64,000 bases of DNA, taken from the NCBI GenBank assembly GCA_948567375.1, contig OX419755.1:64856944-64920943 (forward strand), read 5' to 3'. The notes beneath the pieces are model-generated. The model was not told the origin of the DNA. It saw nothing but the letters and a program-made list of their open reading frames with translations, and did not search any database. Within the stretch, counting starts at the first letter, position 1; each line of letters starts with the position of its first letter. Shown one piece after another: positions 11,646-23,337 of the stretch. This stretch comes from Lunularia cruciata (taxonomy: Eukaryota; Streptophyta; Marchantiopsida; Lunulariales; Lunulariaceae). Made by a program: the position numbers and the translations under genes.

Positions 11646-12570
11646 ACTACTTTGTCAATTTTGTGCAATCTGCAATCTGCAATATGTGCTTGGTGCGCTC
11701 CACACCTTGTTGGATTCTAGAAACAAATGTGTTGACTACATCAACCTTGGTAGCCACCGGACTGATCTTCATCAAGCTAGGAGGTGTGAAGGGATGTTCA
11801 CCATACATGAGGAAGAATAGAGTGACATAGGTGGATGTATTCACTAAATTATTGTAAGTAAATTCCACCAATGGGAGTAGGGTGTCCTACCTCTCTTGCT
11901 TCTCTAAGGTGAAGCCGCATAGCATGTCTTCAATAGTGCAATGAGCCCGCTTTGTTTTTCCATCTATTTGGGAGTAGTAAGCTGTGGACATGGTCAACTT
12001 GGTTTTGATTAAACCAAAGAGTGTTTGCCAAAACAAATTGGTGAATTGAGTACCTCTATCAATGATGAGTACTCGAGATAAGTCATGGTGAGAAAAGACT
12101 ACATCTGAGTATAATTGAGCAAGTTGCAAAGAGGTAACATCCTTGGTAGAAGGGCGTACATGAATCATTTTTTTGAGCCGGTCCACAAAGACCATGATGG
12201 AGTAAAACCCTAAGGCGGTCTTGGTAATTCACATACAAGATCTATACTCACCTATTCCCAATGTTGTGTAGGAGTGGGGAGAGGTTCAAGGAGCATTGTA
12301 GGAGCTTGATTAGAAGCTTTGTTATGTTGATAGAGTAGGCAGTTGTGCATGTTAGTCCATCACGTTGTTGCTCATCTTGGGCCAATAGTAATGGCGTTGG
12401 ATTGCATCCAAGGTCTTGTCCACTCCGACATGACCTACAATGGCCAAATCATGACATTTTGTTCGAATGGTGGTGCGTAATTTTGGGATATTTGGGATCC
12501 ATAATCTACCATCACAAAAGGTGAGTCCTTGGATGATGGTGACGCCTTTGGATGATTGCAATCCTACAAT
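11646..12570 (-). pseudogene. element A: integrase core and zinc-binding domain
   Basis: From high to low coordinates: an HHCC-type region (CHDLAIVGHVGVDKTLDAIQ, with YYWPKM, about 12350-12450), the first catalytic Asp region (SIDLVCELP, about 12210), the second in LIIDRGTQFTNLFW (about 12030-12070), and the Glu region, here DGKTKRAHCTIEDML (about 11930-11965), where the catalytic Glu itself appears lost. Stops and frame changes make it non-functional. It continues into the GEHPFTP/VGDQVWLS region. Confidence 0.82.
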
Positions 12571-12771
12571 CTATGGATCAATTTTTGTAGCAGCCAGAAT
12601 CTCTAGCCAAAATTTAGGGTTAATCTTAACCTTTGCCACCAAATTGTTTGCCATTGGCATGCGGGTGAATGCATCTGCAAGTTGCTTCTTACCTTCCACA
12701 TAGGTGATTGTCATGTTGAAGTGTTGTTGCCACTCTACCTATCAAATCTAGTGACAAGATAGATCTTTCTG
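12571..12771 (-). pseudogene. element A: C-terminal part of RNase H, cut by element B
   Basis: This minus-strand segment matches the end of RNase H in element B (14985-15125), for example the stretch rich in GKKQLADAFTRMPMANNLV-like sequence. At about 12771 homology stops inside the RNase H region and the LTR of element B begins. The missing N-terminal part resumes at 19393. Confidence 0.8.
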
Positions 12772-13508
12772 TGTATATTATACTCCAAGGACAAGAGAAG
12801 ATAGAAAACACAGATTACACACTCAACATTCTGTGCCCCAAAGGAGCACCTTCTCTTTATTATACAAACAAGAGGATCTCCTCCAAGGAAGCTCCACCAT
12901 AGGATTAGGCACACAGATAGGTGACATGTCATCAAGCTCCAGCCTTGGATTACTTACTTGGATGGATGACATGTTGGTCTAGGTCCTATCTGGTTGGTCA
13001 AACAAGCTTTGACCGGAAGGAATCTTTTAGGGAATCTTCTTGTATGAGTCTCAAAATCACGAGTAAGGTACCGTTGGAAAGCTCTCAACAAGACAAACTA
13101 GGGAGAAGGGAAGGCAGCCTTTCCTCCAATGGGGTGGGAATTTGCACATTTCTTAGGCCTAATTCATCCATTTAGGCCTCCAAAATTACCTTAAAAGATT
13201 TGAGGCATATTTTGGTTCCTACTCTATTAGTAGAAGTCCCCTTTTGGTGATACCTCTTTCTGATCTGTTTAGTCCATCATGTGTAACATCCTTCCAGATG
13301 TTACCAAACCAATTCTCACCTTTAAATCATATATCTAGCTATTGGTTTTAAGGTTCTCAAGTCTATTTTGATTTTTTTTTTATTAGTAAAAGTACTCTTT
13401 TGGTGATACTTCTATCTGATCTATTTTGACCATCATGTATAAAATCATTCTAGATGTTACCAAACCAAATTTCACATTTAGATCATATGGCTAGCTTGTG
13501 GTATTACA
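12772..13508 (-). repeat. chromovirus B 3' LTR
   Basis: About 737 bp, ending GTATTACA at 13501-13508. The adjoining sequence (13509-13525) reads on the minus strand as a polypurine tract, AAAAGGAGAGATG, as expected upstream of a 3' LTR. Confidence 0.9.
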
Positions 13509-13544
13509 AACATCTCTCCTTTTAAGACGCAACGTCCTCGTTGT

Positions 13545-14840
13545 GCAATTGTTGCTCAAATTTTTTCACTAACACCGGTGCATGTGTCAAATTGGCAGTA
13601 GACTCCCATGTTGCTTCATAGAGGAGGTAACCTTTCCACTGTACAAGATAGTCCTCCCACGGATGGCGAGTACCACACATGCGTTTTTGAAGATACGCTC
13701 CACTTCATATTCTTTTGTGCCATCAATGAGTGTTGGACATGGTCAAATGTCTTGTGTGGAATGATCCTAGCCTGATTGGGGAGCATATCTACATAGTAGG
13801 GAAACATGGAACACTAGACGGATCTTCATGTGTGGTGGTAGTTCAAGGTGATAAGCCACAGCGCCAACGTGACAAAGAATCGAGAAAGGCCCAATAAAAC
13901 GAGGTCTGAGCTTATGAGGTCCAACTAATGTGAGTTTAGTTGTTGATAGCCACACTTGATCCCCAACATTGAACTCCATGTGCCTATGGTGTGCATCAAC
14001 ATACTGCTTCTGTTGATTTTGTGCAATCAGTAATCTGTGTTTGGCGCTCTCCACACCGTGTTGGATTCTAGAAACAAATATGTTGACAGCATCAACCTTG
14101 GTAGCCACTGGACGGATCTTCATCAAGCTAGAAGGTGTGAAGGGATGCTCACTATACACGAGGAAGATTGGATTGACCTGGGTGGATGCATTCACTAAAT
14201 TGTTGTAGGTGAATTCCACCAACGGGAGTAGGGTGTCCCACCTCTCTTGCTCTTCTAAGGTGAAGTCGCGTAACATGTCTTCAATCGTGCAATTAGCCTG
14301 CTCTGTTTGGCCATCTATTTGTGGGTGATAAGTTGTGGACATGGCCAACTTGGTTTTGAAGAAACCAAAGAGTGTTCACCAAAATAAATTGGTGAATTGA
14401 GTGCCTCTATCGGTGATAAGTACTCTAGACAAGCCATGGTGAGAGAAGATTGCATCTAAGTATAATTGAGCTAGTTGTGGAGCGGTCATATCCCTGGTGG
14501 TAGGGCGTACATGAATCATTTTGTTGAGCCGGTCCACAAACACCATAATGGAGTCAAACCCTGAGGTGGTCTTGGGTAATTCACAAACGAGATCCATACT
14601 CACTTGTTCCCAATGTTGGGTAGGTGTGGGGAGAGGTTGAAGGAGCCCTACAGGAGGTTGATTAGAGGCTTTGTTCTATTGACAAAGTAGGCATCTGCGC
14701 ATGTAGTTCATCATGTTGTTGCTCATCTTGGGCCAATAGTAATGGCATTGGACTGCATCCAAGGTCTTATCCACTCTAACATGACCTGCCATGGCCAAAT
14801 CATGACACTCCGCTAGAATGGTGGTGCGTAATTCAGGGAC
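13545..14840 (-). pseudogene. element B: integrase with chromodomain
   Basis: In order on the minus strand: zinc-binding region (VGVDKTLDAVQCHYYWPKM-like, about 14690-14830), catalytic core with SMDLVCELPKT (about 14590), VLITDRGTQFTNLFW (about 14376-14425) and HPQIDGQTEQANC (about 14300-14330), so all three D,D,E positions are visible. Then come EFNVGDQVWLSTTKL, FIGPFSILCHVG and a chromodomain (about 13545-13715: EYEVER, then YLVQWKGY, EATWESTANLTHAPVLV) that needs one frame change. It is better preserved than element A; 13767-14348 is open for 193 codons. Confidence 0.87.
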
Positions 14841-14984
14841 ATTTGGGATCCATAATCTGCCATCACAAAAGGTGAGTCCTTGGGTGCTGGTGACACCTTT
14901 GGATGATTGTGCTTCTACAATCTGTAGATCAGTTTTTGTAGTAGCCAGAATCTTTGGCCAAAATTCAGGGTCAATCTATACCTC

Positions 14985-16160
14985 TACGACCAAGTTGTTT
15001 GCCATTGGCATACGAGTGAATGCATCTGCAAGTTGCTTCTTACCTTCCACGTAGGTGATTGATATGCTGAAGCATTATTGCCACTCTGTCCCATCGAATT
15101 TGGCAACGAGATAGATCCTTCTGCATCTCGAGGTAGACTAGAGGTTTGTGGTCTATCTCTACTACAAATGCCTTCTCGCCCAAAGAGTGCTTCCAATGCT
15201 TGGTTGCCAGAACAATGGTCAGCTCTTCTTGTTTGGTGGTGTGGTAGTTGCGCTCTGACGGTAACAACTTTTGAGAGAAATATGCAATTAGATGCCATCT
15301 GTCATGCCACTCTCGTTGTAGGACTGCTCCTATTGCTACGCTTGATGCATCTATAGCCAACTTGATTGGTCATTTTGGGTCATACCACTTCAAGATTGGT
15401 GCATGTAGCAAGGTGGGTTTCAATTCTTGAAAGTCCAACTCTTGTGCGGTTCCCCATGTCCACTTCTTCCTCTTGCCAAGTAGTGCCGTAAAAGGTTGTG
15501 CAACCTTAGAGAAGTCCTTGATAAATCTATGATAGAATCCCGTCAACCCCAAGAAGCTCTTGAGTTGAGTTTGATCTTTTAGTGCATGCCATTTTTGAAT
15601 GACCTCTATTTTATCTGTCAATACTTGAATGCCTTCTACACTTACTCTATGCTACAGGTAGTCTACTTCACACTTGCCAAACTCGCACTTTGAGATTTTG
15701 GTGTACAATTGATTTTGTCTTAGAATTTGGATGACTTCTTGTAGATGTTGTTTGTGTTTTGTCATTGTGCTATTGTATACTAAGATATCATCCAAGAAGA
15801 CAATAACAGACTTATCCAAGTATGGACGAAATATGTCATTCATTAGACTCATGAAAGTGGCAGGTGCATTGGTGAGGCTAAAAGGCATCACAAGATACTC
15901 AAAGTGGCCATACTTGGTTTGAAAGGCAGGTTTGTACACATCCTCCTCTACAATTCAGATTTGATGCCAATTTGGTGAAGTATCTCGTTCCATGGAGTTG
16001 ATCAAACAGGTCATCCATCCCAAGGTAAGGGGTATTTATTCTTCACCGTTTATTGATTGAGACCTTGATAGTCAATGCACATGCGCATTGTACTATCCTT
16101 CTTCTTCACAAACAAGATAGGAGCCCCGTATGGTGATATGCTAGGTTGGATGAACCCCTT
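14985..16160 (-). pseudogene. element B: reverse transcriptase and RNase H
   Basis: Reverse transcriptase shows [16 protein letters not shown] (about 16070-16120) and [20 protein letters not shown] followed by the catalytic [10 protein letters not shown] (about 15770-15810). The RT connection follows, with FLGLTGFYHRFIKDFSKVAQPF. RNase H shows LAIDASSVAIGAVLQ, IAYFSQKLLPSERNY and EIDHKPLVYL. Stops occur, for example near 15650 and 15955. The RT motif is FLDD, common in plant gypsy elements, against YIDD in the D family of this window. Confidence 0.87.
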
Positions 16161-16840
16161 CTATAGCATCTCCTCAATTTGAGTCTTACACTCCTCCAAC
16201 TCATGAGGTGATAGGCGATATGGGGCCTTACAAGGAGGTGTCTTCCCCGGGAGTGTCTCAATTTTATAATCTACTCTCCTTTTTGGTGGTAATCCTGAGG
16301 GTAGATCATTAGGAAAGACATCTTGAAATTCATCTACCACAATCTTCAATTTCTCATGAATTTATCTATTGAGTTGTGCACTCTGGACTTCTCTTATTAG
16401 ACCCATGAAACATATATTGGTCTTATAGACAGTTGTCGTCCCTATGATATATAGAGGCAGATACTACTTGGGTGATTTTTCTTTAACCCCAATGATTGAC
16501 CATTGGTGGGTTCTCACTACTTTCTTCCTCCAATCTACCATAGGGTTGTAATGCTCTATCCATGGCATGCTTAAGATTGCATCATAACGAGCTAATTGTA
16601 TCACTCGCCACTCAATTGCTTCCTAATATTCTCCTATAGAGAGTGTTACTCGTCTAGGCAATGATTCAATCCTCTTTATTTGCCCATTAAGCAACTCTAC
16701 TTCTTCACTCCTATCTCTCTCAAGATCCATTCCCAATCTTATTGCAATAGAGTGAGATAAGAAATTCTCTGTTGCTCTCGAATCAATTAATACTCTCACT
16801 TGATTGCCTTCTAGGACTCCATTCTTGACAATCAATTAGG
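16161..16840 (-). pseudogene. element B: aspartic protease and start of RT region
   Basis: The minus-strand open frame 16835-16623 contains VRVLIDSRATENFLSHSIA, the retropepsin active-site loop with DSRA in place of the usual D[ST]GA. Downstream RYDAILSMPW (about 16560-16590) is the second conserved loop (D-x-ILGMPWL). 16349-16161 carries the protease-RT linker (VVDEFQDVFPNDLPSGLPP, then SPHELEECKTQIEEML), typical for gypsy pol. Confidence 0.82.
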
Positions 16841-18056
16841 AGGTTGCCTTTTAGGATCTTTGTACATTAGTCTTCTTCCTTCCCTTGCTTCTCTTCTTCC
16901 TTTTTGAGCGAGTAAGGCCACAAGGTATATTTACTGGCAATCTTTGTTTTCCAAAGTGATTTCCACCTCCTCCTCTTCAATGCGCCTCTCTATGTTGTTC
17001 AAAGATTGCATATACAAAGGCCGAGGGCCTCTAGGGAAACGGGTGTAATAGTTGGTAGATATGTGCCCAATACGACCACAATTGTAACAACGACGTTGTT
17101 CTCCTCAAGTTCCTTCTCCTTGTGGGACTCCATCTCTTTGTTCTTCTACCCGTCTACGCTCTCCTTGAAGTGGTCATGCTCCTTGATCTCGAAATCAAAG
17201 GTTGCCCAAATCCATTGGTATTGGTCCACCCATATGTGGCATTTCTGCCCAATAATGTTGAGGTGGAACTACTCCTTCACCTCCACCCAATGCTCCTGCT
17301 ATTCTTTATTCACAAGCAATGGCTTCAAATACCATGCAAGGATTTTTCACCATGACTTCTTGGCAAATCCGCTCCTTTAACCCTTGTTTGAAATTGTCGA
17401 GAGCCTCTACTGGACTCATATCGGTTATTGAGACTTGTAGATCCAAAAATGCCTCCACATACTCTTGTATGCTATTCTTCTGTCTTAATCTCTATAGTTG
17501 GGTTCAAGCCATCTGTACAGAATCCACCAATTGAAATTCTTCAGCAATCCTTCCTGCATTGTTGTCCATGTGAACTCCCTTCTCTCCGCCAACATGGATC
17601 ATTCCCAAGCATCATACCATATGAGTGCTTTATTGGTCAAGTACCCACATGCAAATATGCCTGCAGCATGCTTTAGAACTATCGGAAATATCGATTCATT
17701 CTTGAGATCCAATTTTCCACTACTCCCAACTATTGGAAATATCAATTCATTCTTGAGATCCAATTTTCCACTACTCCCATCATACGCTGCACCTTGTAAG
17801 GCTCAATGTTCCAGGTCTTCTTCATCTAGAGTAGCAATGTGGCTTCATCATTGATAGGGTTCGTAGGCACAAGTGCCTCTCCAAGTACCTCTATAGCAAG
17901 TAATGGGTTTTAAGATGGCTCTTCTTCTTGCATGGCTTGATTGTTCCCGAGGATTTGCACTTGACTTTGTAATGTCTCCATGTTCATCTTAATCTCTTGA
18001 AATTCATTCAATATCCCTTGCATTCCTTGCACTAGCTCTTGCAATTGCGGATCCAT
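16841..18056 (-). pseudogene. element B: gag with zinc knuckle
   Basis: The likely start is the minus-strand ATG at 18056 (MDPQLQELVQGMQGILNEFQ, a coiled-coil-like start). The capsid region follows in broken frames, then a knuckle-like RCYNCGRIGHISTN near 17060-17100 in which the last Cys appears to be Tyr. An in-frame 51-bp tandem duplication lies at 17677-17778. Stops and frame changes show it is not functional. Confidence 0.72.
17677..17778 (-). repeat. 51-bp tandem duplication within gag of element B
   Basis: Two near-identical units, starting AACTATCGGAAATATC at 17677 and AACTATTGGAAATATC at 17728. The unit length is 17 codons, so it would keep the reading frame. Confidence 0.85.
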
Positions 18057-18657
18057 GGTTCCTACAACACTCAATTGCTAATGTCTACTTCAATACGGAG
18101 TCAATATGATCACTCTGGACAACACACAAACTATCGGAACTACCATTGGGACCTTAGAAGCTATCACTCGTTGAAAATACTCCTCGCCAAAATTCCTAAC
18201 TACAAAATCTCTAAAAATCACTTTCGGTCTCCCTACATAACGGATTTCTACTTGAGTGTTGAAAGGGAGAGGATTTGGGACATTCACATCCATATTATCA
18301 TAATAGAATGTAGATTGTCAAATCCCACTCTCTTTCATATATCACCACAAGTAGAATCATTGGGTTTGGAGAGTTCATCACCCTATCTATGAATTTTGCA
18401 CCAAAGTGATAAACTAGCAATACCCACATTTGCTCACACTGGATGTAAATAACCTTGATGTGGAATGGATTTGAGAATGGAAAGCTAGGTGTGGGAACCC
18501 ATCCCATCCCAACCCATCCCATCTACTCTCTAAAGTCCTTCCTAAGTCTAACAATTACTCTATGTTCTCCACCTCAAATTACTCAGTTTCAGTAGTTTGT
18601 GCTCTTCCAAGAGAGGTGATCCACTCTCTTGGACTAAGACACTCACTCTGATACCAT
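18057..18657 (-). promoter_or_regulatory. element B: primer-binding site and gag leader
   Basis: Immediately inside the 5' LTR (one-base spacer) the plus strand reads CTCTGATACCA at 18646-18656, that is TGGTATCAGAG on the element strand, the standard primer-binding site for initiator Met-tRNA. The remaining roughly 590 bases to the gag ATG are leader with only short broken frames. Confidence 0.85.
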
Positions 18658-19392
18658 TGTAATACTCCAATGACAAGAGAGGAGAGAAAACAAAGATTAC
18701 ACACTCAACATTCGGTGCCCCAAAGGAGCACCTTCTCTTTATTATATAGAAAAAGAGGATCTCTTCCAAGGAAGCTCCACCATAGGATTAGGCACACAGA
18801 TAGGTGACATGTCATCAAGCTCCACCCTTGGATTACTTACTTGGATGGGTGACATGTTGGTCTCGGTCCTATTTGGTTGGTCAAACAAGCTTTGACCAAA
18901 GGGAATATTTTAGGGAATCTTCTTGAAGGAGTCTCAGAATCACATGAGTAAGGTACCATTGGAAAGCTCTCGATGAGACAAACCAGGTGAAGAAAGCAAA
19001 TTTTCCTCTATTGGGGGGAGAGCATCTGTACCTTTTCCAGGCCTAATTCATCCATTTAGGCCTTCTAAATTGCCTTCAAAGATTTGAGGCATATTTTGGT
19101 TCCTACTCTACTAGTAGAAGTCCCTTTTTGGTGATACCTCTTTCTGGTCTGTTTAGTCCATCATGTGCAATATCCTTCCAAATGTTACCAAACCAATTCT
19201 CACCTTTAAATCATATGTCTAGCTATTGGTTCTAAGGTTCTCAAGTCCATTTTGGTTTTTGCTCTATAAGTAGAAGTACTCTTTTGGTGATACTTCTATC
19301 TGATCTATTTTGACCATCATGTATGAAATCATTCTAGATGTTACCAAACCAAATTTCACATCTAGATCATATGGCTAGCTTGTGGTATTATA
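18658..19392 (-). repeat. chromovirus B 5' LTR
   Basis: It starts TGTAATACTCC at 18658 and ends GTATTATA at 19392 (family terminus GTATTACA with one change). Element A's RNase H resumes at once with ACATCTCGAGGTAGACTAG. Confidence 0.9.
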
Positions 19393-20460
19393 ACATCTCG
19401 AGGTAGACTAGAGGTTTGTGGTCTATCTCCACTACAAATGCCCTCTTGCCTAGATAGTGCTTCTAATGCTTGGTTGTAAGGACAATGGCCAGCTCTTCTC
19501 ATTTTGCAGTTGATAGTTGCGCTCTGCCGGTATAACTTTTGAGAGAAATATGCAATTGGATGCCAATTGGCATGCCACTCTTGTTGTTGGACTGCTCCTA
19601 TTGCTATGCCTGATGCATCTATAGCCAACTTGATTGGACATTTTAGGTCATACCACTTCAAGATTGGTGCATGTAGCAAGGCAGATTTCAATTCTTAAAA
19701 GGCCAACTCTTGTGTGGTTCCCCACATCCACATCTTTTCCTTGCCAAGTAGTGTTGTTAAAGGTTGTGCAACCTTGGAGAAATCCTTGAAAATTTGATGA
19801 TAGAATCCCGTCAACCCCAAGAAGCTCTTGGGGTTGGCGGGTTTGTTGAGTTTGATCTTTTGGGGTACACCATTTTCAAATGACATCTATTTTATCTATC
19901 AATACTTGAATACCCCCTACACTTACTCTATGCTTTAATGGTCTACTTTAGACTTGCCAAACTTGCACTTTGAGAGTTTGGCATATAATCAATTCTGTCC
20001 TAGAATCTGAAGAGCTTCTTGTAGGTGTTGTTTGTGTTCTATCATTGTGCTACTATATACTAAGATGTCATCCAGGAAGACAATAACAGACTTATCTAAA
20101 TATAGATAAAATATGTCAATATCAGACTCATGAAAGTGGCCGGTGCGTTGGTGAGGCCAAAAGGCATCATGAGATACTCGAAGTGGCTATACTTGGTTTG
20201 AATGGTAGTTTTGTACACATCCTCCTCTAAAATTTGGATTTGATTGTAATTGTTGTGCAAGTCCAGTTTGGTGAAGTGTCTTGCTCTGTTGAGTTGATCA
20301 AACAAGTCATCCATGCAAGGTAAGGGGTATTTGTTCTTCACTTTTTGCTGATTGAGATCCCGATAGTCAATGCACATGTGCATTGTACCATCCTTCTTCT
20401 TCACAAACAAGAAAGGAGCCCCATATGGTGATACGTTGGGTTGGATTAACCCTTTTCACA
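19393..20460 (-). pseudogene. element A: N-terminal RNase H and reverse transcriptase
   Basis: On the minus strand, from 20410: [49 protein letters not shown], then VFLDDILVY near 20070 after a frame change caused by a short deletion relative to B. The RT connection (FLGLTGFYHQIFKDFSKVAQPL, 19695-19886) and RNase H (LAIDASGIAIGAVQQ, IAYFSQKL) follow. RNase H is cut at 19393 by element B. Confidence 0.86.
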
Positions 20461-21130
20461 GCATATCCTCAATTTGATTCTTACACTCCTCCAACTCATG
20501 AGGTGATAGGCAATATGGTGCCTTACAAGGAGGTGTTTTCCCTGGGAGTGTCTAAGTTTTATGATCTACTCTCCTTTTTGGTGGTAATCCTATAGGTAGA
20601 TCATCAAGAAAGATATCTTGAAACTCATTTACCACATTCTTCAATTTCTAAGGAATTTGTCTATCAAGTTGTGCACTTTGGACTTCTCTTATTAGACCCA
20701 TGAAACATCTATCAGTCTTACAAATAGTTGTTGTCCCTATGACATATAGAGGCAATTCTTGCTTGCGTGATTTTTCTTTAACCCCACTAATCAACCATTT
20801 GTGGGTTCTCACTATTTTCTTCCTCCAATCTATTATAAGGTTGTAATGCTCCATCCATGGCATGCCTAAGATTGCATCATACCGAGCTAATTGTATCACT
20901 TGCCACTCAATTGCTTCTTGATATTCTCCTACAGAGAGTGTTACCTATTTAGGTAATGATTCAATTGTCTTTGTTTGCCCGTTAGGTACCTACTTCTTTG
21001 CTCTCATCTCTCTCTAGGTCCATTCCCAATCTTATTTCAATAGAGCAAGACAAGAAATTTTTTGTTGCTCAAGGATCTATTAATACTCTCACTTGGTTGC
21101 CTTCTAGGACTTCATTCACAACAATCAATT
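20461..21130 (-). pseudogene. element A: protease region
   Basis: Equivalent to 16161-16840 of element B. The second protease loop is clear (ARYDAILGMPWMEHYN, about 20845-20890). The active-site loop near 21060-21085 reads VLIDP followed by a stop where B has DSRATEN, so the catalytic loop is destroyed. Confidence 0.78.
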
Positions 21131-21976
21131 GCAAGGTTGCCTTTTGGGACCTTTGCACTCTTATCTTCTTCCTTCCCTTGCTTTTTTGTGTCCTTATTGA
21201 GCCATTAAGGCCACAAGGTACATTTACTGGCAATCTCCATTTTCCAAAGTGATTTCCATCTCCTCCTCTTTAGTGCGTCTCTCTATGTTGTTCAAATATT
21301 ACCTATATGAAGGCCAAGGGCCTCTGGGGAGACAAGCACAATAGTTGGTAGATATGTGCCCAATACGACCACAATTGTAACAACAACGTTATTCTCCTCA
21401 ATATCCTTCTCCTTATGGGACTCCATCTCACCGTTCTTCTACCTATCCTCGCTCTCCTTGAAGCGGTTGTGCTCCTTGGTCTCAAGACCAAAGGTTACCC
21501 AGTTCCATTGGTACTGGTCCACCCATGTGTGACATTTGTGCCCAATAATGTTGAGGTGGAACTACTCCTTCACCTCCACTCAATGCCCCTACTATTCTCT
21601 ACGTACAAGCAATGGCTTCAAATATCGTGTGAGGATTTTGAACCATGACTTCTTGGCAAATCCACTCCTTCAACCCTCATTTGAAATTATTGAGAGCCTC
21701 TATTGGACTCATGTTGGTTATTGTGACTTGTAGATCCAAAAATGCCTCCACATACTCTTGTATGTTCTTCTCCTATTTCAATCCCCATAGTCGGATCCGG
21801 GCCATCTGCACGGAATCCATTGATTGGAAATTCTTCAACAATCCTTCTTGCATTGCTTGATCATTCCGAAGGGTCTGTACTTGACCTTGTAATGGCTCCA
21901 TGGTCATCTTAATCTCTCAAAATTTGTTCACCATCCCCTACATTCCTTACACCAACTCCTACAACTATGGATCCAT
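21131..21976 (-). pseudogene. element A: gag, internally deleted
   Basis: The start matches the gag ATG of B (CAT at 21974-21976). A knuckle-like RCCYNCGRIGHISTN lies at about 21345-21385. Compared with B, about 365 bp are missing at about 21855 (B positions about 17556-17937). The frame is broken throughout. Confidence 0.72.
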
Positions 21977-22571
21977 GGTTCCTACAACACTCAATTGTTA
22001 TTGTCTATTTCAATAGAGAGTTAATATGATCACTCTAGAGTGCACACAAACTAATGAAACTACTATTGTGACCTCTAAAGCTACCACTCGTTGATAATAT
22101 TCCTCACCAAAATCCTAACCACAAAATCTCTAAACATCACTTTTGGTCTCACTACATAACAAATCTCTACTTGAGTGTTAAAAGGAAAAGGATTTGGGAC
22201 ATTCAAATCCATCACAACAAAATCTAGATGGTCAAATCCCACTCTCTATTGTAAATCACTACAAGCAGAATCATTGAGTTTGGCAAATTCATCACTATAT
22301 CCATGAACTTTGCTCCAAAGTGAAAAATCAGATACACTCTCACTTGCTCATATTGAATGTACATAATCTTGATGTGGATTGGATTCAAGAATGGAAAGCA
22401 AGGTGTTGGATATTGTCCTCCCGGAGCCTCCATTCCATCCTCTCTCTAGCACTCCTAATCTACCAATTACACCAAGCTATCTCTCCTCAAAATTACTCAA
22501 TCTAAGTAGCCCATGTTCTTCCAAGAAGGGTGATCCGCTCTCTTAGATGACAACACCTACTCTGATACCAT
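21977..22571 (-). promoter_or_regulatory. element A: primer-binding site and gag leader
   Basis: CTCTGATACCA at 22560-22570 is the complement of the Met-tRNA primer-binding site TGGTATCAGAG, one base inside the 5' LTR. The leader to the gag ATG matches that of element B. Confidence 0.85.
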
Positions 22572-23332
22572 TGTAATACTCTGAGGATATGAGACCTAAG
22601 AAGAAACACACCATGAGAAACACACAATTTTGCACTCAACCTCCAATGCCCCAAAGGAGCACCTTCTCTTTATTATATAGACAAAGAGGATCTCCTCTAC
22701 GAAAGCTCCACCCTAGGATTAGGCACACTAATAGGTGACATGTCAGCAAGGTCCGCCCTTGGATTACCTACTTGGATGGGTGACATGTCGGTCCTGGTCC
22801 TATATGGTTGGTCAAACAAGCTTTGACCAAAGAGAATCTTTTAGGGAGTCTTCTTGTAGGAATCTCATAATCACATGGGTGAGGTACCATTGGAAAGCTC
22901 TCTATAAGACAAAGCAGGGGGAGGGAAAGCCAGCCTTTCCTCCATTGAGGAGATGGGAGGAGGTTTTGCATATTTTTGAGGCCTAATTCATCCGTTTAGG
23001 TCTCCAAAATTGACTGCAAAGATTTCAAGCATTTTTCAATTTCTACTCTATTAGTAGAAGTCCCCTTTTGGTGATATCTCTTTCTGATCTATTCAATCCA
23101 TCATGTGTAACATCCTTCCAGATGTTACCAAACCAATTCTCACCTTTAAATCATATGTTTAGCTATTGGTTCTAAGGTTTTCAAATCTATCTTGGTTTAT
23201 GCTCTATTAGTTGAAGTACCCTTTTGGTGATACTTCTATCTGATCTATTTTGACCATCATGTATGATATCATTCCAAATGTTACCAAACTGAATTTCACA
23301 TCTAGATCATATGACTAGCTCTTGGTATTACA
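22572..23332 (-). repeat. chromovirus A 5' LTR
   Basis: 761 bp with exact termini TGTAATAC (22572) and GTATTACA (23325-23332), followed by the target duplication CTATG. This is the best-preserved LTR of the family in the window. Confidence 0.93.
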
Positions 23333-23337
23333 CTATG

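Larger units (their letters stand above)
12772..19392 (-). mobile_element. chromovirus B, nested inside element A
   Basis: A second, closely related minus-strand chromovirus with 5' LTR 18658-19392, primer-binding site 18646-18656, leader, gag from 18056, protease, RT, RNase H, integrase, chromodomain and 3' LTR 12772-13508. It interrupts element A between 12771 and 19393, positions that are adjacent in an uninterrupted copy (compare 15115-15135). The expected 5-bp target duplication is not clear because the left end reads TGTATATTATACTCC rather than TGTAATACTCC. The two LTRs look roughly 90% identical by eye. Stops and frameshifts in pol show it is inactive. Confidence 0.9.
10406..23337 (-). 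mobile_element. chromovirus A, Ty3/gypsy LTR retrotransposon with target-site duplication
   Basis: On the minus strand the order is 5' LTR (22572-23332), primer-binding site, leader, gag, protease, reverse transcriptase, RNase H, integrase, chromodomain, polypurine tract and 3' LTR (10411-11165). The five bases CTATG at 10406-10410 recur at 23333-23337, the expected 5-bp target duplication. Domain order RT-RH-INT-chromodomain places it in the chromovirus branch of Ty3/gypsy. It is split in RNase H by the related element B, and pol carries many stops and frameshifts, so it is dead. About 365 bp of gag are missing compared with B. Confidence 0.93.

Noticed and set aside
12767-12772. Target duplication of element B
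   Set aside because: The left flank TTCTG and right flank ACATC do not match; the left LTR end is mutated, so no duplication can be claimed.
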